A stretch of 60,113 nucleotides of DNA from Dactylosporangium siamense. GTDB taxonomy: Bacteria; Actinomycetota; Actinomycetes; Mycobacteriales; Micromonosporaceae. Every line of letters starts with the position of its first letter. Position 1 is the first letter of the stretch. The DNA lies in assembly GCF_016862795.1 (NCBI RefSeq), contig NZ_BONQ01000187.1:1-60113 (forward strand), given 5' to 3'. Below, one piece after another: positions 26,605 through 34,450 of the stretch. A program made the position numbers and the translations under genes. Under the pieces are notes generated by a model, which searched no databases, was not told the DNA's origin, and saw only the letters and a program-made list of their open reading frames with translations.

Positions 26605-29523
26605 CGCGCGGGCCGCCGCCTCCTCGCTCAGCCCGCACCACCGGAACAGGGCCCGCGCCGCGGCCCGTTCGCCGGTGTCGTCCCGCCCGGCCCGGCGCAA
26701 CGCGTCAGCGCGACCGGCGTGCGCCCGGGCCTGCTCGTAGCGCTGCCCGGTCTGCGCGGCGAGCAGCAGCACCCGCTCATACACGGCGATCGCCTCGTCG
26801 GTGCGGCCGAGCAGGGTGAGCGTGGCGCCGAGGTCGTTGCGGACGAGCGGCTCGAAGTGCGGGTCGGGCAGGTGCCGGACCTGCTCGCACGCGTCGAGCT
26901 GGCAGCGCAGCGCCTCGTCGAGGTCGCCGAGCGCGGCGTGCGCCCGGCCGATCGAGCCGAGCGTCTCCGCGGCGCCCGCGGGGTTGTTGGCCTCGGTGTT
27001 GATCCGCAGGGCCCGGCGCAGCAGCAGCAACGCCAGGCGCGGGTGTCCGAGCGCGAGATGGACCCGGCCGAACTCGGACGCGGCCCAGGCCTCGGCGCTC
27101 GCCGTCGCGCTCTGCTGGTGCATGCCGATCACGGCCTCCCGCAACGCCACCCGGGCCTGCTCGGGCCGCCCCAGCCGCAGCAGCGCCGAGCCCCTGTCGG
27201 CGATGCCCCGCAGCAGGCTGCTGACGTCGCCGGCCTCGCGGCACAGGCGGTGGCCGGTGCGGTGGTGCGCCAGGCTCTCCTCGAGGCGGCCGGTGACCCG
27301 GCAGACCACGCCGAGGTTGACCTCGACGGCGCCCAGCTGGCCGGGCATCCCGGCGGCGGCGTAGTAGGTCGCGGCCTCCCGCAGGTATTCGATGCTGTCG
27401 GCCGGGCGGCACAGCCGCAGCATCGTGCCGGCGTGCCACTTGTACGCCTGCGCGATCAGCCCGTCGTCGCCGAGGACGCGGGCGGAGGCGATCGCCTGCC
27501 GGCCGAGCCGGTCGGTGACCTCGGACCGGCTCTCGATGTTGGCGAACCGCCACAGGATCCGGTGCAGCATCACCGCGTGCCAGTGCGCGCCGCCGCCGTG
27601 TGCCTCGTCGGCGAGGGCGACGAGCGCCGGCCACGCCGACCGCATCCAGGCCAGGTTCTCCTGTGCGCCGGCGAACGGCCGGGTGAACGCGTCCGGCGGG
27701 AGGCTCGGCGCGTCCTGCGGCCGCAGTTCCATGTGGCTGTTCACGACGGCCGCCGTGCGCAGGTAGTAGTCGAGCAGCCGGGCCATCGCCGCCGGGCGTT
27801 CCGCAACGGTGACCAGGGTCCCGGCGAACTCCCGCAGCAGATCGTGCAACCGATAGTGCCCTGGTTGGTCTTCCTGCAGGAGGTGTACCTCCACCAGGCG
27901 GTCGAGCAGTTCACGCGCCTGCGGCGCAGCGGTCTCAACCAGCGCGGCCGCCGGCCACACCTCGAACTCACCGGCCGGATGCAACCCCAACAACCGGAAA
28001 CACCGCTGTTCCAACTCGCTCAACTGCCGATACGACACGTCGAACGCCGCCGCCACACTGTGCCCCTCCGCGGACACCGCGATCGGCGGCGGGTCCGCGG
28101 CCCGCAACCGTTCCGCCATCGCCGACACGCTCCACTTCGGCCGGTGCTGCAACCGGTGCGCGATGAGCCGCACCGCGAGGGGCAGCCGTCCGCACAGCTC
28201 CACCACCTCGGCCGCCGCGTCCGGCTCCGCGTCGACCCGGTCACCGATCGCGTCGCGGAGCACCGACACCGCAGCGCCGACCGGCAGCGGCTCCAGGCTC
28301 AGCAGGAACGCACCGTCGACCGGACCGATCCGCGTCCGGCTCGTCACCAGCACCACACACACCGCATTCGCCGGCGGCAACAACGGCCGCACCTGCTCCG
28401 CACCCGCCACGTTGTCCAGCACCACCACGGCCCGCCGGCCGGTCAGGGCCCGCCGCCACAGCACCTGCCGGCCCGGCAGGTCGTCGGGGATGCGCTGCGG
28501 CGCCTCGTTGAGCTGGGCGAGCAGCAGCCCGAGGGCATCGACGGGGGCGACGGGGGCGCCCTCGCTGTGCCCCTGCAGGTCGACGAACAGTTGCGCGCCC
28601 GGATAGTCCTCCCGCAGCGCCTCCGCCGCGGACACCGCGAACGCGGACTTGCCGACCCCGGCCATGCCGTCCACGACGATCACCCGGTGCGCCCCGCGGG
28701 CAGCCCACAGCAGCCGGTGCGTCTCCTCGACCCGGCCGCGCAGCGGGGCCACCCGCGGCAGTGCGCTCGCCGTGGCCGTCTCGGGCGCAGCGGTGACCTG
28801 GCCCGTGCCGCGCAGCACCTCCAGGTGCAGGTCCCGCAGGTGCGGGCCGGGGTCGACGCCGAGCTCCTCGCGCAGGGCCACGACCGTGCGGTGGTACAGC
28901 TGCAGCGACTCGGCCTGCCGGCCCTCCCGGTGCAGCGCCGCCATCAGCGCCCCGGCCAGCCGCTCGCGCATCGGGTGGCCGGCGACCAGCGGCGCCAGCC
29001 GCTCCACCACCTCCCGGTGCCGCCGCAGGTCGAGCATGATCTCCGCCCACTCCTCGGTCGCCGCCCAGCGCTGCTCGACGAGGGAGTCGCGCCACCGCGC
29101 GACCGTGGCGCCGAGCAGCCCGGCGAACGGGGTGTCGCGCCACTCGTCGAGCGCGGCCCGGTAGAGGGTGGCGGCGGTCTCGTGGTCCGTCGCGGCGCGC
29201 GCCCGCTGCAGTGTGACCTGGAAGCGGGTCAGGTCGAGCCGGTCCTCGGCCAGCGTGAGCCGGTAGCCCGCCGGGTCCGTGCGAAGGGCGGCGCCGGCGA
29301 TGCCGAGGAGCCGGCGGAGGCGGTACACCGCGTTCTGCAGCTGGTTGCGCGCGGTCGCCGGCGGGTCTTCGTCCCACACCAGCTGGACCAGGTCGGGCAC
29401 CGTGACCACGCGGCCCGCGTGGAACAGCAGCCCCGCCACGATCAGCTGCTGCCGGGGACCGCCGAGGTCGACGGGCGCGCCGTCGATGATGACCTCGACC
29501 TGCCCCAGCACGTAGCACTCCAC
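26560..29523 (-). CDS. AfsR/SARP-type regulator, copy 3 (inverted)
   Basis: A 987-residue paralogue of copies 1 and 2 in the opposite direction. Same architecture: winged helix with DLGGPRQQLIVAGLLFHAG, BTAD, NB-ARC (GMAGVGKSAF; VVVLDNVAG) and TPR-like repeats. The N-terminal and TPR parts are clearly diverged, but the NB-ARC part stays close, and 27759-27989 is base-for-base identical to copy 2. GTG 29523 has the same leaderless promoter layout. The last 15 codons overlap recQ. Confidence 0.87.
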   Translation of the reverse strand: MECYVLGQVEVIIDGAPVDLGGPRQQLIVAGLLFHAGRVVTVPDLVQLVWDEDPPATARNQLQNAVYRLRRLLGIAGAALRTDPAGYRLTLAEDRLDLTRFQVTLQRARAATDHETAATLYRAALDEWRDTPFAGLLGATVARWRDSLVEQRWAATEEWAEIMLDLRRHREVVERLAPLVAGHPMRERLAGALMAALHREGRQAESLQLYHRTVVALREELGVDPGPHLRDLHLEVLRGTGQVTAAPETATASALPRVAPLRGRVEETHRLLWAARGAHRVIVVDGMAGVGKSAFAVSAAEALREDYPGAQLFVDLQGHSEGAPVAPVDALGLLLAQLNEAPQRIPDDLPGRQVLWRRALTGRRAVVVLDNVAGAEQVRPLLPPANAVCVVLVTSRTRIGPVDGAFLLSLEPLPVGAAVSVLRDAIGDRVDAEPDAAAEVVELCGRLPLAVRLIAHRLQHRPKWSVSAMAERLRAADPPPIAVSAEGHSVAAAFDVSYRQLSELEQRCFRLLGLHPAGEFEVWPAAALVETAAPQARELLDRLVEVHLLQEDQPGHYRLHDLLREFAGTLVTVAERPAAMARLLDYYLRTAAVVNSHMELRPQDAPSLPPDAFTRPFAGAQENLAWMRSAWPALVALADEAHGGGAHWHAVMLHRILWRFANIESRSEVTDRLGRQAIASARVLGDDGLIAQAYKWHAGTMLRLCRPADSIEYLREAATYYAAAGMPGQLGAVEVNLGVVCRVTGRLEESLAHHRTGHRLCREAGDVSSLLRGIADRGSALLRLGRPEQARVALREAVIGMHQQSATASAEAWAASEFGRVHLALGHPRLALLLLRRALRINTEANNPAGAAETLGSIGRAHAALGDLDEALRCQLDACEQVRHLPDPHFEPLVRNDLGATLTLLGRTDEAIAVYERVLLLAAQTGQRYEQARAHAGRADALRRAGRDDTGERAAARALFRWCGLSEEAAARASEPPQQPVLLDDRH

Positions 29524-29561
29524 GCGGTGGGACGCTAGCGCGTCGTGTGCGCGGCGTACAC
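29524..29561 (-). promoter_or_regulatory. Putative leaderless promoter of third SARP gene
   Basis: Read on the minus strand: GTGTACGC (29561-29554), 16 bp, TAGCGT (29537-29532), eight bases, GTG. Spacing is identical to the two plus-strand copies although the sequence between the elements is unrelated, which supports a functional promoter. Confidence 0.55.
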
Positions 29562-29610
29562 AGGAATCCCGCTCAGCGGCGGGCTTTGTCGTCGGCGGCG
29601 TTCCTCGCCG

Positions 29611-29847
29611 TCAGCGGCGGGTCGCGTCCTCGTTGCGGTGGCCCAGTGCCGCCCACACCTCGCTCACCGTTTCGAACAGCTCGTCCTCGGGCAGCCGCTC
29701 GAGCTCGGCGAGGACGTCGTCCGGTGCGTTGAGGTCCGTCGCGCCGGCCACCAGGTCGTCGCGGTCGCCCGGCAGGCTGGCAAGCGGGATGAACCGGCCG
29801 AGCCGGCTCCGGGCTTCGACCTCGTCATGGGTGAGTTCAGGCTCCAT
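29611..29847 (-). CDS. DUF2795-like small protein
   Basis: A 78-residue protein of unknown function. LGRFIPLASLPGDRDDLVAGA followed by NAPDDVLAELERLP and FETVSEVWAALG matches the DUF2795 pattern common in actinomycetes. ATG 29847 was chosen because the homologous part begins soon after it; a longer frame to 29955 exists. The terminal TCAGCGGCGGG (complement of Arg-Arg-stop) is repeated 38 bp further on at 29573-29583. Confidence 0.65.
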   Translation of the reverse strand: MEPELTHDEVEARSRLGRFIPLASLPGDRDDLVAGATDLNAPDDVLAELERLPEDELFETVSEVWAALGHRNEDATRR

Positions 29848-29998
29848 GTCACCGGCGATACCCGGGCATACCCCCACCAAACGAACGACACCCGATTGGG
29901 GTGGGACGAGGTTGGGTACTCGCATCGACATCCGCCCGATCCGTCGCGCTCCCACCCCCGGGGTCTGCGGCCGGGCGCTTCACAGGAGGTGAACACAC

Positions 29999-30715
29999 GT
30001 GGCACGCATCGGGCAGCTGTTCGGCAAGCGGGACGCCGCAGTGGTGGACCGCGACCACGACGGTGTCGACGACCGGGACGAGGACCGCACCGTCGACCAG
30101 CGCGTCGACCGTGACCGCGACGGTGTTGTCGACCGCACCTTGGACAACCGGGTCGACCGGGACGGCGACGGTGTCGACGACCGGGTCGAGTCGAAGCGGC
30201 TCAGCACGTCGGACCGCACCCACCGGATCCCCGCCGTCGGCCCCCTGTCCGGGGTCCCCGACCGCGACACCGACCGGGACGGCATCGCGGACAGCCGCGA
30301 GACCCACACGACGACCATGAAGCCGGTCATCGACCGCGAGCCCGCCTCGGACGTGGACGCCGTTCCCGTCGTCGAGCCGGGCCGCCCGGCCCGCGCGAGC
30401 CTGCTGTCCACGCTCGGCCTCGTCGTCGGCGTGGTCGCCGTCGCGACCGCCCTCACCGGCCTGCTCGCCACCTGGGCGTTCCCGCTCGGCGCGATCGGCC
30501 TGCTGCTGTCCTTCGGCGGGATCATCGCCGGCGCCCGCCGGCACGTCGCCGGCCGCGGCACCGGCACCCTGGGGGTGCTGTTCAGCGGCACCGCCGTCGT
30601 CTTCGCGATCCTCGCCCTCACCGGGCAGGTCAGCTGGCTCGACAGCGACGTCGACCAGGTCGCCCGCCTCAACGAGTGGCTCGACGCCCAGTTCCCGTGG
30701 ATGCGGGACTGGTAG
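29999..30715 (+). CDS. Membrane protein with thrombospondin type 3-like calcium repeats
   Basis: A 238-residue protein. Residues 15-100 hold four acidic repeats of DxDxDGVxD type (DRDHDGVDDRDED, DRDRDGVVDRT, DRDGDGVDDRV, DRDTDRDGIADSRE), like thrombospondin type 3 or EF-hand-loop calcium sites. A linker and three hydrophobic segments (about 133-160, 163-180, 192-212) follow, with a DUF4190-like look (LGLVVGVVAVATALTG). There is no signal peptide, so the repeats may be cytoplasmic. GTG 29999 follows a perfect AGGAGGTGA. Function unknown. Confidence 0.75.
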   Translation: MARIGQLFGKRDAAVVDRDHDGVDDRDEDRTVDQRVDRDRDGVVDRTLDNRVDRDGDGVDDRVESKRLSTSDRTHRIPAVGPLSGVPDRDTDRDGIADSRETHTTTMKPVIDREPASDVDAVPVVEPGRPARASLLSTLGLVVGVVAVATALTGLLATWAFPLGAIGLLLSFGGIIAGARRHVAGRGTGTLGVLFSGTAVVFAILALTGQVSWLDSDVDQVARLNEWLDAQFPWMRDW

Positions 30716-30726
30716 TCGCTTTCTCT

Positions 30727-30757
30727 GGCGCCGGCCGGGCTCGTCCCGGTCGGCGCC
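30727..30757. terminator. Strong GC hairpin between convergent genes
   Basis: A 13-bp stem (30727-30739 with 30745-30757, one G-U pair) has a 5-nt loop. It sits 12 bp after the calcium-repeat gene and 34 bp past the GGDEF-EAL stop, so it can serve both directions. There is no T-tract, which is common in actinomycetes. Confidence 0.65.
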
Positions 30758-30758
30758 G

Positions 30759-30796
30759 GCGTGTCGTCCTCAGGTGCCAGCGTGTCGTCCTCAGGT
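30759..30796 (-). repeat. 17-bp direct repeat including stop codon of GGDEF-EAL gene
   Basis: GCGTGTCGTCCTCAGGT occurs at 30759-30775 and 30780-30796. The second copy contains the complement of the last Thr codon and TGA stop (30791-30796) of the GGDEF-EAL gene. The first lies just downstream of it in the direction of transcription. Confidence 0.7.
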
Positions 30797-33118
30797 ATTG
30801 GCCGGTGTGGGAATGCCGTGCAGGATGCCGTTGCCGGCGTTGAGCACCGCGGTCAGGTCCTCGGCGGGCAGCGGGCGGGAGAAGTGGTATCCCTGCGCCT
30901 GCGGGCAGTCCAGCTCCCGCAGCCGCTCCGCCTGCTCCGGGGTCTCGACCGCCTCCGCGATCGACGACAGGCGCAGGCTGTTGCCGAGCTCGACGATCGC
31001 GCGGGTGAAGGCCATCTCCTCGGCCATCCCGCCCTCCGGGGTGAACGCCCGGTCGATCTTCAGGATGTCGACCGGCAGGTGCCGCAGGTACGCCAGCGAC
31101 GAGTACCCGGTGCCGAAGTCGTCGACGGCGACCCGTACCCCCTCCTCGCGCAACGCCGACAGCAGGACCGTCACGTCGTCGCTCTCCGTCGACGAGGACA
31201 CCAGGACCGTCTCGGTGATCTCCAGGATCAGCGCGCTGCCCGGCAGGTCCGCGTCCCGCAGCGCCGACAGGACCGTCTGCGCGAAGTCCGGCTCCCGCAG
31301 CTGGCGGCCGGAGACGTTGACGGTCACGGAGATGCCGAACCGGTCATGCCACGGTCGGACGTCGCGGCACGCCTGCCGCAACACCCATGCACCGATCGGG
31401 ACGATCAGGCCGTACTGCTCGGCGATGGGGATGAAGTCCAGCGGCGGCACCGGCCGGCCGTCGGGACTCCAGCGCAGCAACGCCTCGACGGCCGTGACCC
31501 GGCCCGAGGTCAGGTCCACCACCGGCTGGTAGTTGACCGTGAACTCGTTGTTCGCGACGGCCCGGCGCAGGTCCGACGCCAGGCGCATGTGCTCGTGCCG
31601 TTCGCTGGCCAGGCGGGGCTCGTAGGCGGCGAGCCGGTTCTTGCCGGCCGCCTTCGCCGCGTACAGGGCCAGGTCCGCGTTGCGCAGCGCCTCCGCCGGC
31701 GTGTCCGGGGCGTGCACCACCAGGGTGCCGACGCTGGTCGTGACGCTCAGCTCCCGCCCGCCGATCTCGTACGGCTGGGCGAGGGCGTCGACGACCGCCT
31801 GCCCGACCGCGTTGACCCGCAGCACCGGCACGTCCTCCAGCAGGATGGCGAACTCGTCCCCGCCGAGGCGCACCAGCGTGTCGGCGGTGTCGACCTCGCC
31901 GAGCAGCCGGGCGGCGACCTCCATCAGCAACGCGTCGCCGACCGGATGCCCGAACGAGTCGTTGACGTCCTTGAACCCGTCCAGGTCCAGCAGCAGCAGG
32001 CCGTGCGCGGCGTTCGTGCGGGTCAGCGCGTGCTCGAGGCGCTCCTGCAGCAGCGCGCGGTTGCCCAGGCCGGTCAGCGCGTCGTGCAGCGCCCGGTGCG
32101 TCAGCTGTTGCCGCAGCGCCTCCTGCTCCCGCAGCGACGCACCGAGGGCGAGCGCGTGCGCGTCGAGCTCCTCGACGCGCCGGTTCGCGAACTGGACGAG
32201 CTGGCTCAACCGGGCGATGAGCAGCACCGACGTGACGATCGACGTGGCCAGGGGCACGACGGCCCACGACCGCGACGGCAGCGGGGCGGCGGCCAGCAGC
32301 ATCGTGATCGCGATGACCGGCCCGATCAGCGACAGCACCGAGTACAGGTAGATGCGGTGCCGCGGGATCACCTGCTGCGCCCGTTCGAGCCGGCCGGCGG
32401 CCTCGCCCATCGACGGGTGCAGCGCGCCGGTGCCGAGCAACGCGTACGCGCACAGGTACAGCGCCGCGGACACCCGGTCGCCCTTCGCGTCACCGGTCCA
32501 GGCGAGGGCGACGTAGTAGACGATGTCGCCGGCGATGAGCGTCGCGGCGGCCACGCAGACGAGCCGGTGCGCGGTGTTGCGCACGCTGCTGGTGAACGCC
32601 ATCCGGGTGGTGACCACGACCAGGAGCAGGTCGATCACCGCGTACGTCAGGTGGCTGGCGCGGTGCGGCCCGTCGAACCGGGCGCTGAACAGCACCGGAT
32701 GCACGATGAACGTCCAGCTCAGCGCCGCCACGCCGGACGCGACGATGCCGGAGTCGATGAGCCGCTCCCAGCGCGGCCGGCCGGGGTCCCGGCGCACCCA
32801 GCTGACCAGCCCGCCGCCGAAGAACGGGTACGCCGCCAGGAACAGGGCGTCCTTCACCGAGGGGAAACCCACGTCACCGGTCAGCGCGTAGTCGACCGCC
32901 CACGCGCCGGCACCCAGCACGGAACAGGCGAGACCGGCGCCGAACAGCCACCACGTCCGGCGGTGCGCGGGCCGGTGACGGCGCATCCCGACGGCCACCG
33001 CGACCACCGTCGACGCGCCGACCAGGGTGTACAGGAGCTGGCGTGGTATGACCGGAAGGAACGCGCCGAGGATCACCGCGCCGAGTCCCAGTCCCGCATA
33101 CCAACGCCATGCGGTCAT
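30791..33118 (-). CDS. Membrane GGDEF-EAL c-di-GMP signalling protein
   Basis: A 775-residue protein. About nine membrane helices (1-300) carry GFPSVKDALFLAAYPFFGG, the same sensor domain as the protein at 11294-12763. The GGDEF domain starts DALTGLGNRALLQ and has RLGGDEFAILL. The EAL domain follows with VEALLRW, VNVSGRQL, LEITETV, VDDFGTGYSSLAYL, LKIDRAF and SIAEAVET, so all metal and catalytic residues are present and phosphodiesterase activity is likely. ATG 33118 follows AAGGAG; longer upstream frames are rejected. Both synthesis and breakdown of c-di-GMP are possible. Confidence 0.9.
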   Translation of the reverse strand: MTAWRWYAGLGLGAVILGAFLPVIPRQLLYTLVGASTVVAVAVGMRRHRPAHRRTWWLFGAGLACSVLGAGAWAVDYALTGDVGFPSVKDALFLAAYPFFGGGLVSWVRRDPGRPRWERLIDSGIVASGVAALSWTFIVHPVLFSARFDGPHRASHLTYAVIDLLLVVVTTRMAFTSSVRNTAHRLVCVAAATLIAGDIVYYVALAWTGDAKGDRVSAALYLCAYALLGTGALHPSMGEAAGRLERAQQVIPRHRIYLYSVLSLIGPVIAITMLLAAAPLPSRSWAVVPLATSIVTSVLLIARLSQLVQFANRRVEELDAHALALGASLREQEALRQQLTHRALHDALTGLGNRALLQERLEHALTRTNAAHGLLLLDLDGFKDVNDSFGHPVGDALLMEVAARLLGEVDTADTLVRLGGDEFAILLEDVPVLRVNAVGQAVVDALAQPYEIGGRELSVTTSVGTLVVHAPDTPAEALRNADLALYAAKAAGKNRLAAYEPRLASERHEHMRLASDLRRAVANNEFTVNYQPVVDLTSGRVTAVEALLRWSPDGRPVPPLDFIPIAEQYGLIVPIGAWVLRQACRDVRPWHDRFGISVTVNVSGRQLREPDFAQTVLSALRDADLPGSALILEITETVLVSSSTESDDVTVLLSALREEGVRVAVDDFGTGYSSLAYLRHLPVDILKIDRAFTPEGGMAEEMAFTRAIVELGNSLRLSSIAEAVETPEQAERLRELDCPQAQGYHFSRPLPAEDLTAVLNAGNGILHGIPTPANT

Positions 33119-33230
33119 CGGTCTCCTTGTCGCTGATTCGGCTGACCTGCCTATCGGCAGCGGGACCGCGGAGCTGAGCAGGGCGAAGATGGACGGGGTT
33201 CGACTGCCGAGCGAGGGGTAGGAAGCGCCG

Positions 33231-34232
33231 ATGAAGGTCGCACTGCTGGGGCCGATCGCCTGGCGGACCCCGCCTCGCGCGTACGGGCCGTGGGAACAGA
33301 TCGTGTCCCTGCTCGCCGAGGGGCTCGTCGCGCAAGGTGTCGACGTCACCCTCTTCGCCAGCCTCGACTCGGTCACCGCCGCCCGTCTCGACGGGGTCGT
33401 CGCGCGACCGTACAACGAGGACACCTCCTACGACGGGAGGATCTGGGAAGCGCTGCACGTGGCACACTGTTTCGACCGCAGCGGCGAGTTCGACCTGGTG
33501 CACAACAACCTGGACTGGCTGCCCCTCGCGATGAGCGGGTTCTGCGCGGCGCCGCTCGTGACCACCGTGCACGGCTTCTGCTCGCCGGCAATCCTCCCCG
33601 CCTATCAGCGGGCCCGCTCCGCGTTCGTGTCCATCTCCGACGCCGACCGCGGCCCCGGCCTCGACTACGCCGCCACCATCTACCACGGCATCGACGTCAG
33701 GCAGTTCCCCTTCCAGGCCGCGCCGGGCGACGCGCTCGTCGCCTTCGGCCGGATCCACCCCGACAAGGGCACCGCGGACGCGATCCGGATCGCCCGCGCC
33801 GCCGGCCGGCGGCTGCTGATCGGCGGCCCGGTGCACGACGAGCGGTACCACGCCGAGGAGGTCGTGCCCCAGATCGACGGCGAGCAGATCGTGTACCTCG
33901 GCAACATCGGTCCCGCCGAGCGCGCCGACGTCCTGGGCGCCGCCGCCGCGCTGCTGCACCCGATCGGGTTCGCGGAGCCGTTCGGGCTGTCCGTCGTCGA
34001 GGCGATGACCTGCGGCACGCCCGTCGTGGCGTATCCGCTCGGCTCGATGCCGGAGGTCGTCGACGAGGGCGTCACCGGCTACCTCGCCGGCTCCGTCGCC
34101 GAGGCCGTCGAGGTCCTCGACGACGCGCTCAAGCTCGACCGGCACCAGGTCCGCGGCCACGCGGTCAGCCGTTTCTCCGCCGACCGCATGGTCGCCGACT
34201 ACCTGCGGCTCTACACCCGCCTGCTGAGCTGA
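33231..34232 (+). CDS. GT4-family glycosyltransferase
   Basis: A 333-residue GT-B fold enzyme that transfers a sugar from an activated donor. The N-terminal acceptor domain begins MKVALLGPIAWRTPPRAYGPWEQ with the Gly-rich loop. The donor domain has VAFGRIHPDKGTADAIRIA and the retaining GT4 motif AEPFGLSVVEAMTCGTPVVA (two Glu seven residues apart). A close match is the type annotated as a group 1 transferase in actinomycetes; the acceptor is unknown. A 14-bp hairpin follows at 34336-34373. Confidence 0.87.
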   Translation: MKVALLGPIAWRTPPRAYGPWEQIVSLLAEGLVAQGVDVTLFASLDSVTAARLDGVVARPYNEDTSYDGRIWEALHVAHCFDRSGEFDLVHNNLDWLPLAMSGFCAAPLVTTVHGFCSPAILPAYQRARSAFVSISDADRGPGLDYAATIYHGIDVRQFPFQAAPGDALVAFGRIHPDKGTADAIRIARAAGRRLLIGGPVHDERYHAEEVVPQIDGEQIVYLGNIGPAERADVLGAAAALLHPIGFAEPFGLSVVEAMTCGTPVVAYPLGSMPEVVDEGVTGYLAGSVAEAVEVLDDALKLDRHQVRGHAVSRFSADRMVADYLRLYTRLLS

Positions 34233-34335
34233 AATCCGGCGGTGCACCTCGGAATTCCCTCAAGGCCCACGCCCCGCGGCCGAACCTTCACAGTGTGCGG
34301 CGCCCGCGGCATACGACGCGGTAACGCGGGACGGC

Positions 34336-34373
34336 TCGGCTCCGGCAGCGACGTGGCAGGCTGCCGGAGCCGA
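34336..34373. terminator. 14-bp perfect hairpin downstream of glycosyltransferase
   Basis: Arms 34336-34349 and 34360-34373 pair perfectly around a 10-nt loop. It lies about 100 bp after the glycosyltransferase stop and 78 bp before the next start. No T-tract; a Rho-independent-like GC terminator is the simplest reading. One GATCGAAG motif follows at about 34392. Confidence 0.6.
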
Positions 34374-34450
34374 CGCCATCTGCGCGCATCGTGATCGAAG
34401 GCTGGCGTTGCGTCACCGTTCCCTCTAGGCTCTCGGGCGGAGGGAAGGCT

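Noticed and set aside
17169-29523. Antibiotic biosynthetic gene cluster around the SARP regulators
   Set aside because: No PKS, NRPS, terpene, RiPP or tailoring genes lie nearby; neighbours are housekeeping or signalling genes.
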